A program made the translations under genes and the position numbers. From positions 155,952-219,951 of the forward strand of contig BEXV01000261.1 of the NCBI GenBank assembly GCA_003118195.1: a DNA stretch of 64,000 bases. The letters run 5' to 3'. Positions 11,629 through 22,540 of this stretch are shown one piece after another. The stretch comes from Hemicentrotus pulcherrimus (Eukaryota > Echinodermata > Echinoidea > Camarodonta > Strongylocentrotidae). Each line of letters starts with the position of its first letter. Positions within the stretch are counted from its first letter, which is position 1. A model generated the notes under the pieces. That model was given only the letters and a program-made list of their open reading frames with translations, was not told the origin of the DNA and made no database searches.

Positions 11629-11832
11629 GAGCTACTTTGTCCATATCTAACGTAGATATCGGATAATTAAATTTTGATAGCCTTGTGCGTCAGAGTCACC
11701 TAGTGAAATGTCCGAACACGACAAGGACGTGTTACGTAATCCGTTCATGATTTTTATGGGACATACAATAAGGTATTGAAATTGGCCTTGATTTGATTTT
11801 ACGAAAAAAAGTTGCGATCGTGTTCTTCGTAT
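11629..11832 (+). repeat. Dispersed repeat R1, copy 1
   Basis: Shares with 56606-56772, in the same order and orientation, the words GCTACTTT, TGATAGCC/CGATAGCC, GACGTGTTACGTAATC, ACAATA(A/G)GGTATTGAAATTG and TTGCGATCG. Copy 1 carries about 25-30 extra bases between the first two words. No ORF is conserved between copies, so this is probably a non-coding transposon fragment. Ends and target duplications are not resolved. Confidence 0.72.
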
Positions 11833-11849
11833 TTAAGACCGGCCCCCTC

Positions 11850-13822
11850 CCTAACATACCGATGCCGGTGCAATGTCTGCTCCAATGCTACGCAACTGGT
11901 GTGGACTGACGTAGCATTGGCAGTGAACTCCTTTGTCTTATGCAGCGTCCAGATGACACTGTGATTGATGTAATCGCGAGGTGATGCATGCATGAAGAGC
12001 TTCCATCCTCATCTTAAGATGAATCGGTGACATGATCTTGTTAAAGGGGCCCCTATAAACTCTCCCCTTGATTTGTTACATCACTGACGATGTTGATACG
12101 AAGACAGTGGGGGCCCCCAAGCAGGAGGAGATAGCCAACGGATGAAGATATCATGTTAACCCAACGTGATGGACACACATGGTTGGTATAAGACATGATC
12201 ATGAACTAAACATTCCGCATTCAGTGTAAAGGGGGGCTTTGTGGGTAGTCGGGAATCGTGGATCTCAAAAGGAGGCGGATATTAGCTCAGATTAGCCCAA
12301 GAGTACGGCGGGGTAACGAATTTGGGGGTATTCAGGGAATTCACAACTCGTCACGCCGTGATAAATTATACTGGCATATTCTATAATGATACGTTCACCA
12401 AGATCGAGAAAGAATGGGCTCCAATGTTAAATGCTTTCCAAAGATGGATTAACAAAAAACCTGCCAAGAATTAGTTATGTAATATCTAAAGTAGATGTAG
12501 ATATATTGATGATTGCGTGAAGTTGACGATTTAAACTGACATTCGTCTGCAAGTTACATACACGTTGAGTAGTATAAGCCCCATGTATTATGGGCCATTA
12601 TCTAGATAAGAATAGATAGCGGTGTTCGTGTGTATAACGTTTAATTAAAAAGCACCTGAACTCCCAAGCATCTGTAAACAACATGTGGAAACTGCCCCAT
12701 TATACTGATAAACACAAAGGTTATCATGCTTAATTGATTCCAAATGAAAGAGATATTATCACAAACATCTGAAAAGTGTATACTTCCATTAGGCTCGGAT
12801 ACAGTCTAGATAACTGTACATTTAGACATCGAAATGTATATACAAACATAGTGCATTATACATACATCATTTGCATAATCATTCAGCAACTGGTTTCAAT
12901 TATCTTAAGCATATTAAGGGAAACATAAATAATGTCGCATACTAGGGACAGATGATACATCTTCTATCTAAGTCTTTAGAAAAGATATATGAACAGAATA
13001 CCGGTACTGGTAACAGACAGCAAACAATTACATCGCTAATTGTGGAATGCATTTGGTTTCAACTAGCTAAATGGCTTTGTATTGAATTCTCATGTTTTAG
13101 CCACTGAAAACATTCAATGATTGTGTTCAATAACTGTTGTAAGCGGAGTTGTAATACCTCCTTACACATCAGTAGAAGCATGGGTGATATTCCGTCACAA
13201 TCAAAATGTTATACATGCAACATTCTCACACACGGAGTTGGATACACATTATAGTTTCATAATTGTAAGCAGACCGCGATTTCAATTTAGTTTGGTAAAT
13301 CCATTTATATATTTACCTGCTCACAAATGGCAATATTATGCAAATGGGAAATGATAGCCTTGTATATAAATTGAATGGTAATTGAGAAAACCAGATGGGC
13401 CAAGGTCATTATTAAAAGGCACGTGCCGTGATACTGTAGACTACTGTATATAATTCTATGATTCCATGATCTCTCACGTCCATAAACAAAAAGGGGGTAA
13501 ACCCTCACATAATGTAAACGAACTTGAGATGCACATTATGATAAATATTCCCGACAAATGAATCTCGAATTATCCCCAAGAGAGTGCTTCCATGTCATAC
13601 AAAACCTTTCCTAGTAGCTGTAAATCTTCATAATAGACCCAAACCTAAATCACATTAATTTCTACCGCTCGAGCTCATGGGCAGATATCGCTCTTAAAAC
13701 GTGGAGGGGACACATTATACTCCACATCTTTCTTTCAAGGGAGAACAAGGAGGGAACCACATCATATGTTTTGGGTCACTTTCCTTCCTCCATATTTCTC
13801 TGACAAACAACCCCCCCCCCCC
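11850..13822. other. Non-coding; GC-balanced block 12000-12360 may be conserved
   Basis: The block 12000-12360 is less AT-rich than its surroundings. It holds the 14-bp palindrome TCATCTTAAGATGA (12009-12022), two GGGGCCCC-type palindromes (about 12048 and 12108) and the direct repeat ATTAGC-TCAG-ATTAGC (about 12284-12300). The rest is ordinary AT-rich DNA. No gene is recognised. Confidence 0.4.
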
Positions 13823-13897
13823 NNNNNNNNNNNNNNNNNNNNNNNNNNNNNNNNNNNNNNNNNNNNNNNNNNNNNNNNNNNNNNNNNNNNNNNNNNN
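13823..13897. other. Assembly gap (75 N) inside a poly-C tract
   Basis: N run flanked by 12 C on the left and 16 C on the right. The true length and content of this homopolymer region are unknown. Frames called across it are artefacts. Confidence 0.99.
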
Positions 13898-16800
13898 CCC
13901 CCCCCCCCCCCCCACTCTCCCCTCCCTCTTCCCATCTTCCACCATCCCCGTCTGGGTGACGACATGCCACATCACCTGCGGTCGGTAGGTACACCGGCCC
14001 AACTGGGCCAAATTAATTTGTGAAGACTCATTGGCTGATCGGATGTAATACGAGGGGACATGTTCGGGGTGTTGACGACCTAGATATGGCCGATGTTATA
14101 TCATAACCGGTGTGGTAATAATTGTTGCAGGAATGCTAGAGCTATAGACTTACATGGCCCGCTAATCAGGCACACGGCAACTGCTCTTCCGGTCTCTGTT
14201 TTCGCACCAAATGATTTAGCTGCGCACATCCGTATCTAGTTTCATATCTACCACCGATGTTCAAGATCGAATCAAAATATGGATGATGGACTTTGTAAAT
14301 GGTAACGATGAATCAAATTAGAATCTCGAAGTTTAGTGGGGTTTTTTTCTCCTCTAGAATCAGTATTGTATTATAATGACTGAAATCGATGGGTGCTTAT
14401 GATATAATTCTTTAATACTATACTGATAAGTTTACATTGTTAGACTCTGGTTAAGAGTATTATGCGGTATGAAGCTCGAAATTGCAAGAAAAATCAATTG
14501 AGTTGATTAAAAGAAAAATGTACACCCGGTTCTGTTCATTAAAAACCACCGTTTGCACCATGACATTTTCAGAACTTAAACAATGTAAGTGTAGTTTGTT
14601 CCGTGCTGCGTCTGCTTTACATCATTGAGAAAAACCACTTTACCCCCTTAAAAGACATCCATATAACACGAGAGAATGATTCCATATTGAATGAGTTATT
14701 TTGACCGGGCAAGTGAATCGAACAGAATGCTGAAACTACATTTCAATCAGCCTCCAGTCTTACAGAACATTAATTCTTCATGAATGAAGAGGTGATATCA
14801 TGAAAGGGTTACCGATCACTGGCCTTTTATCAACACAAGGTTGAGAGGCTAGAATGAACAAAGTACCCCCCCCCACCAAAAAAAAAAGAAATAATAATCT
14901 ATCCGCGTGACCATAATACATATACCATAGTGTAATATTATACCTTCCATACACAATCCCAAATAATATGCATTCCCCCATCAATATTCAACCCCGAAAT
15001 AACACTTTCTTTTTTATTTGCGCCCCAGGCGAGGGAATGACTAGAAAACGTGAGTGGAATCCCTACTTGTCCCGGCCCATCCTCCTCGGCAACACTCGCC
15101 ACTTCAAGTGGATGAGGTACTGTAAGAGGGGATATTTCGAATTTAAAGCCACCCCCCCCCCCCTCCCATCATTATCCGCCGTTGTTCAAAGTATAGCTTG
15201 CCATAATGGTGTGTTTTGCTATGCGAGTGGTCATTGAGTGTTTGGGTGAAAGAGAACGCGGAATGGACATGTCACGAATAGTACTATGTTGTGTCTATGA
15301 GAAGTTTGTGTATGGGGTGCAAATGCTTGTTTGGATATGGCACGGTGAACCGCCAGCAAAAAAAGCCGCCTTTAAAAAAATAAAAATGAATGCCTGCATG
15401 CTGCGCGCAACAAAAGACTTGAACGTATTCACTGAGCTCTGTGACAGAAGATGGCGAAATGCGGAGCGTATTACACGTTACGTTTTGCCTCATCATAACT
15501 CGCCTTAAGAAAAGTACTGAACGCATCTTCTTCTTAAAATATTTTCTTCAGGACGAAGCCAATCTTGGAGCATCATTTGAGTATAAACATTATATTCATA
15601 AAGCATTAAAATGCATTACATTAACGAATGTTTATCATATAGATTGTCATTTTTAGTGGTCCAGTGGACACCTTAAATATTTGCCATGTTTGAAAAGAAT
15701 ATACCGAGACGGATGGGCGAATGAAAAGGAAATCGACAGGAAACTCACATTTATTCCAGATCTATAGTGCTAATCATTTATGGAATAAATTGGAATGTGA
15801 GATATCGTGAAAGAACACCGCAACACTCCTAGATCATCACTCAAATTTTAGTTTCTACATGTCACCTCAATTCAGCTACTGTGGCATTTGATATCATCTC
15901 GGTTCAAAACAGTAATCTTATCTTTAAAAAAAGTGTAGATTCAGGCTAAATGGAATATGATATGAAATAAGCAGCTGAAAATGACAGCTGTAGTATACCT
16001 ACGCATGACACCAGTAAGCTAAATTTGGATATCAGCAACGACTTGCACTGGGTAAATAAAAAAGGGAAAAATCCCAATATCCGTGCATGTCAATGGCTGC
16101 ATATTTGTGGAAAATCTAATATTTAATGCTTCAGATACGATTGCAACTTTTTCCTTCTACTTCTTCCTCTTCTCAAGGCGAACGTGGAGATGTGGATAGA
16201 TTCGACAGAACCGAACAATGAACAGCTACCAACGGTTGACGTTATAGAGGCAAGTCATGATATTGGTCGTGAAATATGATTATGGAGGCAGCTGGATTCG
16301 AAGCAATGTCATGGGCGATGGGAAAATCTCAAGACGTTACAGAACACCACTGAGAGGCGGAAAACTCGAAGAATGAAGAGTTCTGGAGGAGCCAAGAAAA
16401 ACTATATTTGTAATCAATTATTGTTGTGTTGAGGTATCGTATGATATAGCCTGTTTGAATTGTGAAAGCATGATATGAATGAAAATGGAAGACCCATGCA
16501 GTTTGATTTGAAAGTTATTTCGAGATTCACCAGACAAACGTTTAATATATAAAATGGAGTCTCGTTTTATTATGGCTTAGACGGTGTCCCTGTGTCATGT
16601 GCTGTAATAAAGGAGTCATTCTTGATGTGACAAACCAAACTGCACAGCAATAATACATGATAAGCTATTACAATGCCATTCATTAAAAAAAAAACATGAA
16701 GGAATTTTATCGACTATCTAATGTACTATCAGGAGACATGTTTCTGCAAACATGGTTTAAATTCATGTGATAGACCCGCTTATGAACCTGAGGAATCGTT

Positions 16801-16935
16801 CCAAAGATCGATGGGTTTATGGTTCTGTCCGGCATATTGTTAATAGGTCTCTGGAGAGCTATAATCTGGTATTTAGCTAATGGAAGTCATCCTAACTGCA
16901 TAGTCAATACTTATTGCTATTGTTAATGGGTTTGA
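13898..16935. other. Non-coding stretch, no recognised gene
   Basis: Contains a small perfect hairpin GGCCCAACTGGGCC (13996-14009), a C-run/A-run junction near 14865-14890 and a C-run near 15151. Frames at 14968-15237 and 15206-15508 have no recognisable domain. An imperfect inverted repeat at about 15746-15800 pairs CTCACA...TTTATTCCA with its partner. Confidence 0.45.
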
Positions 16936-17062
16936 CGCCCCAGTCACACGACGGACGAGACCGATACTCGACCGATAAGAGACCGAACAAACAAATTACG
17001 TTTTCCTCTCATGGCTAAGAGCTGGTCGTGTTGGAGTCGATTTGGCGGTGTGGCTGAGACTG
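16936..17062. mobile_element. Foldback element, family F1 copy 1
   Basis: The ends read CCCAGTCACACGACGG on the left and GGCGGTGTGGCTGAGACTG on the right, which pair imperfectly as inverted repeats. Inside, GACGAGACCGA and CCGATAAGAGACCGAA resemble AACGAGACCGA and CCGACAACGTACCGAA in 29593-29742. With no coding capacity and about 130 bp in length, it fits a small palindromic MITE. Similarity between the two copies is moderate. Confidence 0.55.
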
Positions 17063-19559
17063 TAGTATCGATGATAATATTGAATGCTGGCTACATTTTC
17101 AACACGATGTTCTAAAATGTTTCAAATAGATTCAAATAAAATCAAAAACATTTCCAATTCGATTTGTGTAAAAGCTGTATGCTACGAAATCAGAAGAGCC
17201 CATAGTATGATACTTTGTCGACACGTTATATTTCGATCACGGTGGTTACAAAAAGTGGTCTAAAAATTATCAATTTTAATCTGGAATGTGGTTATAGTTG
17301 GCATGCCATCCAAAAGATGAGAAAGAAATGAACTGGTAACTTCTTGGCTCACAAGTCTAGACTTCATTGTTCCATCTATCTACCTGAGAATCTATGTCTT
17401 AGACAAGGAGCTATTGCTTCAAAAAACACTTTTAGCCTTTTAGAGCCAGAAAAGTGTTAAATCTTAAAGCATATGAGTTTGCCCTTCTGGCTCGAGACAG
17501 AACGTGTAAAACTGTTCGCGTAATTCTTAAAAACGTATCTTTGGTTAATCTTGTTGGAAGTTATCATGATTGTGTTGAATATCGTGAACAAATAACATAA
17601 TAACCTTACATACACACTCTCAAAATTTCCCAGGTCCTAATCTCATGCGCTCACTGACCCCACATAAAAATAGCCCAGGACGGACCTGTATGAAAAGTGA
17701 TACAGACGCGCCATACCGGGCGCCATTTTTTTTCTTTTTTTTTTCTAAACGCTAAACCCCCTCAAGTTTGAAATATGAGTGCCAAGCGTATGGTGATGTT
17801 TACAGACTGATCTGATTTACGATGGAGCAAAATATGTCTCCTCAGATAAGAGAGATCGAGATGGTAATTAGGAATACCTTCCCAGACGCAGAAGAGTCCC
17901 TCGTAAATGAGAAGCTGTAGGGGCAGAAATGGTTCTAAAGGGGGCTTGGGGCTGAACCTCCCCCTCCAAAATAAATGTGAATGTACATACAACACCCTCA
18001 ATCTTTCTTGATTAAAAATGGATTTAAGCTAATTAAAGAACCCACAGCCCACCCTAAACAAAGAGTAAATAATTTGTTTCTAGAACCGAGCCTGCACTGC
18101 CGGGGTTTCAGTTCGGTACATGACTCCACATTCTGGTTCTGGTGATTTAAGACGTAAGCTAATCTCAAATTGCCAAAAGAAGATCCTTCTAACAGACGAT
18201 TGCCAGACTTCAATCAAGATAAAATATTGTTTGTGGCTCATTTTTCAGTATTGTTCACAAATCACTGCACAAAATAAACATGTACATCTGAAAGCTTAAC
18301 CCCGTTGAATATCATGTATCTCAAGTACCGACTATTTAATGTTTAGAAATCCACCTTTTGCGAGGAGAGATGAATAATGTTCATGTAACAAAAGGGAGGA
18401 GGAATGAGCAAGCGGTACCATCCTATCCTAAATAATTGCACATTTATTCAGAATTCATAATAAATATCAATCAAGGTGGGACCGGCTGCTTATTACAACT
18501 GTACAGATGATAACATATTAATAACAATATTTCAAAGTTGTAAATAGGAAAATCAGAGTACGGTCCTTAAAAAAATTTAATGAACTCTCCGTCCACAAAA
18601 ACTGAGAATGTATGCAGTGTCGTTGAAAATTATACCTACACGAAAAGATCTTCCAAAGGACCTAATTTGGTTTCCATATAATTTTGGTGAGAAGCCGCCT
18701 GTTTCGAGTCCCTGCAAAAAGCGGCTAATTCTATACAGAAACAGAAACAACACTAAATTCCATTATTCATTTTTTACCACACGATGTATTAAGCCTAAAA
18801 TAAAAACTTGTTGTATTGTCCTTTGCGACCGACCCAAAAATCTGAAAATCTAAATCCTTTTTTTTTTTTTTTTTNTCAAATTATTCCGAAATTCTCACTT
18901 GTGCAAACCATGGATAATTATGAGGTGAAAATATATATCAATGGAATGATGACGCTGAAGCACATGTATTAAAAGCATTAAAAACTGAGAAATATCAGCT
19001 AAAAGAGAGCGGGAAAAAGAAAGAAAAACCTTCAAATAAAAAAATAACGTCCCCAAGGGGGCGGGGAAAAAGTTTTTAAAAAAATAAAAAAAAAACTTTC
19101 CGACCGACCGACCCATGTTTTGGCACCCAAAGGGCAATACAACAAGTTTTCATTTTAGGCCTTATGAGCACACATGGAATCGGTTCCTTTCATCAAAAAT
19201 CCTGTCATTTCAAAAGTGTTCTGCAAATCTATGTATCGATTAGTTCATTTTATCTATGTCCTTTCTATTTTAACCGCCTTTTCAGAACGGTAAGAACTAT
19301 CCCTTTACAAATAAACATAGCTAGCTTGAATTACTGTAAATAGGGCACATGATACATTGCATTACAAAAGTAAGTTATCAGCGATGTTTCACAGAATGTA
19401 TATATTAGAGTTTGAATTATAACGGTCCAACAGCGGCGAATTTTGAGATCTAAAACATCCAAACTGAGAAACACGTTAACTGCGACAACTAAATACTTCA
19501 CAGAAATATAGAGAAAGAAAAAACAAACAAAGTTTTCTCCTAGGGCGAAATCTAGCTGA
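17063..19559. other. Non-coding stretch, no recognised gene
   Basis: AT-rich with T-runs near 17729-17750 and 18858-18874, the latter followed by a single N at 18875, and an A-rich patch near 19070-19097. A CGCCATTTT motif (reverse of AAAATGGCG) lies at 17721-17729. No credible gene. Confidence 0.5.
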
Positions 19560-20480
19560 CAAAATACGAAACAAAGCATAGAAAGGGGAAAAGAAAAGAG
19601 ACGCGGATAAAGAGAACGAGAGGAAAAAAAAAAGATAATTAAACATCATAGAGAACAACATCAAAACACAAAAAGGAAGAGAAGTAATAAATGAAGTTAA
19701 AGATAGAGATAAAGATGAAGAGAAACTGAGAGATAATATAGAAAACGAGAAAGCAAGTGATACATTAATGATATAGGGCAAAAGAAAATAGAAAGGAAAA
19801 AATATCAAGCAATCAAGGAAGAGCAACATAGAGAGAGAGAGAGAGACAGAGAAGGGGCAGATAAAAAAGAAACAGAGAGATGGGGAGAAGGAGAGAGAAA
19901 GAGAAATATTAAAATGGATGAGACGACTTGGATGAGATATAAACATGTATAGTCTGTCGGTCGAAAAATCGATATTCGTGGTGGATTCAATGAGAAGGTG
20001 ACGTCACAGGTCAAACCGATTATAAATAAAAAGCAATCGGGATAAATTGGGCATCCGCTTCATGTAAACAAAGTATACACAGACGGAGAGGGAGGGATAG
20101 TGAGGAAAGGGGAAGGAGAAAGAAAGAGGAGAGTCATGGGGACGTGGAGAGAGAGAGAGGGGGAAAGAAAGGCTTTGTGGGGTGGGTATGTGCGTGTGTG
20201 TAGGAGGGGGAGGGGGGGGGGAGAGACACAAACTCACAGCCAGACCGACATATCGACAGACAACCTAGGGTATGAATAAAATATATTAGGATTCAGAGAA
20301 AGACGGGGTAGATGGAGAGAGAGAGGGAGGAAGGGAGGGAGGGAGGGAGAGGGAGCGATAGGAAAAGAGGAAGAAATAAAGGACACACACACACACACAC
20401 ATATGCAATAAAAGGAGAAGAGAAAAGACGGAGGGAGAAATAGATAAAGACAGAGACAGAGAAATAGATTAGGAGAGCAC
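19560..20480. repeat. Polypurine region with (GA)n, GGGA, G-runs and (CA)n
   Basis: Almost continuous purine bias on the plus strand: GA runs at 19828-19847 and around 20143-20160, G-runs at 20179-20221, GGGA repeats near 20330-20350, and a CA run near 20383-20400. A break at about 19920-20080 holds a perfect TGACGTCA (19999-20006). The 156-codon minus frame here is low-complexity and not a gene. Confidence 0.88.
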
Positions 20481-21039
20481 GGAGATGGGAATAGTATGAA
20501 ATAATACTAGACTAATGCAGACAGTTTTATCATTTTGGCACGTGACTGCGCATAATGCATGGACTGACTCGAAAGTAGATCACAATATTCACCATGTTAT
20601 AAAGCTCAGCTGAATCTTTCGATTGAACTGCACATTTGTCATAACATTTCTTGTATTCCCTGAACCTGTTTCTACGTCACAGAAAAACCATAATTTAGTC
20701 ACAAATCCACCCCCTTACAACTTAAATCCATGGCAATTAGCCAGAGAGATACAAACTACTGAAGTATATTCGAATGTTTGCAGTGTGTTGAATCGTATGA
20801 CTCACAGTACAAAACAGACTACATAAACACGTTGCATGCAATGATTAGACTTGATTTTATTTAATATCAAAGAATAGGTGACTTGTTTAGATAAAACACG
20901 ATTTTGGGATGCTTTTAAAAGGTATTGCCAAACAAGAAACGTGTTATACTCTGCAATGACTAAATGAAATGGGATAGTGATGAAGATGTGGAAACAGAGA
21001 TATGATCAGAGGGAGAAGAAGATAAAAGTGTCCTGATAC
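20481..21039. other. Non-coding stretch, no gene seen
   Basis: A 67-codon frame (20623-20826) has no recognisable feature. Confidence 0.5.
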
Positions 21040-21064
21040 AGAGTGGGGCATGAGAGAGAGAGAA

Positions 21065-21124
<60 letters not shown>

Positions 21125-21250
21125 AAGATTCATGTAGAGAGGGAGAGACAGTGAAAATGGTAGGTGAGAGAGGGAGATAGATAGAGTGTCTGGTGATATA
21201 TAAAAGATGTTTAAGAGAGCGAGAGAGAGGGAGAGAGAGATTGACAGACA
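21040..21250. repeat. (GA)n and (GACA)n polypurine tract
   Basis: GA runs with an inserted GACAGACAGACAGACA block (about 21074-21093). The minus-strand frame across it is Ser/Leu-rich translation of the repeat. Confidence 0.92.
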
Positions 21251-21698
21251 GAACGGTGTTAATAAGATGACAGAGACGGGGGAAGTAGTATAGATGTGGC
21301 TTTGCCGCCAGAATTCTCAAACAGAGCCCGACTGTGAGTAACTATGTTACGCCGAAACAAGCGAGCCCTGTGTCAAGGCGGGTTAGATTAATCCATACCT
21401 CAACAGCCTTAATCGCATGAGCAATGATCAGGCCTAACATCCATCGTCGTCCAAATAGGGCGTAGTCGATGGTCTACGATCAGTGGGAGGTGGGGATGGG
21501 TTCGGATGTAGATCTTTGTACAATAGGCCCTACCAGTTTGATATGGACTAATACGGTGCGCTAGCACAAGAAATACCATAGCGCTTACATAATAAAAAAA
21601 TGTTAAGAGAAACAAAAAGATCATTAAGAGGTCAATCATTACCGGTATTACTGCGGGAAGTAGTTTGTTTTAAGGGATATTTTGCAAGAAGCAAGACA
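21251..21698. other. Non-coding stretch, no gene seen
   Basis: No feature beyond a GATTAATCC word (about 21386) of the K50-homeodomain type. It is a single word, so carries little weight. Confidence 0.45.
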
Positions 21699-21929
21699 TG
21701 GTTATTCTATGATCGAAAGTGGAATATTGTTCCAAATATTTGAAGCAGCCACTGTAAAACGTTTTTCGGTATAGATCAGAGTCTGGATTTGGGAATAATT
21801 AGTTTATATTTGTCAGATGTTGAACCAAAGTTACGAGCTGGGTGTATATTTGGATGGTACGATAAAGATATTCAGGTGCCATACGTTTTAGAATTTTAAA
21901 AACATACAAATCAGACCTTAGGAGGAATG
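21699..21929 (-). pseudogene. Frameshifted LINE reverse-transcriptase C-terminal remnant
   Basis: Reading the minus strand from about 21929, one frame gives YVFKILKRMAPEYLYRTIQIYT, a second gives PARNFGSTSDKYKLIIPKSR and a third gives FTVAASNIWNNIPLSIIE. Together these follow the order seen in CR1/L2-type LINE C-termini: a KxxxxxAPxYL stretch, a YTPxRxLRS-like stretch, a PKSR-like stretch, then VAAxxxWNxLP. At least two frameshifts and in-frame stops separate them, so the element is dead. It lies on the same strand as the LINE at 61793-62388 but is far more decayed. Assignment to the CR1/L2 group is by motif order from memory. Confidence 0.6.
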
Positions 21930-22300
21930 AGTTCGTGTAGAGGTAACGGTGGAGTTCCATAATCTAGAGGAAGTAAAATACCGAGATCCAAGGCCAAAGA
22001 TTAATCTATAGTGGCTCGAAAACTCAAAATAAATTAAGCTCCCAACATAATGAACATCATCATTACTATAATTGTAGTATACTGTAAGGTTTTTGTAATC
22101 ACCAAATATAACGAAGGGAATATTTAACATTGATGAAAGTCAAATGCACTACGGACGGAAAGGTACATCCAGGACTATACACAGATGTGGCATATAAGTT
22201 TGGTCCAAACGATTCAGCTTTGTCTTGTTTCAAGTTGCCAGATATCATCCTTTTCGTTAAGGTACTACATAATCTGTGATCATTATCCTAACCCTCTTAA

Positions 22301-22536
22301 AGAGAAGGTTGAATTTCTGTTCAGCTGAAAATAATTTGTGAGACTTATCATCCCTTTTATGTCACTTTGAAATGATACCAAACTAGAATTTCCCCTGAAA
22401 AGGTTTGCTCTTCAGATGCCCTCATATTCGAAATAAACCAAGAAACTTCAATCTTAATGCCACATGCGTGTGTCGTCTCTTGGTTCGGATCAATCGCAAC
22501 TCTTTATCAGACGAGGCCAAGAACTCAACTGTATCT
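22301..22536 (-). mobile_element. MITE copy E (TTAA-flanked, internally shortened, 236 bp)
   Basis: The left end AGAGAAGGTTGAATTTCTG follows TTAA (22297-22300). The right end, reversed, reads AGATACAGTTGAGTTC and precedes TTAA (22537-22540). The first 130 bases align with copies C and D, including CTGAAAAGG..TTGCTCTTCAGATGCC-like sequence. It is about 135-145 bp shorter than those copies, consistent with an internal deletion. No ORF. Confidence 0.65.
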
Positions 22537-22540
22537 TTAA

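Noticed and set aside
13701..14023. Five frames of 67-98 codons
   Set aside because: They cross the 75-base N gap and its poly-C flanks, so their length is an artefact.
15746..15800. Imperfect inverted repeat around CTCACA..TTTATTCCA
   Set aside because: Short pairing with a 5-6 base offset; not stronger than expected in AT-rich DNA.
19476..19946. 156-codon minus frame with hydrophobic character
   Set aside because: The apparent membrane-like Phe/Leu/Ser composition is produced by the polypurine tract; no real helices or conserved motif.
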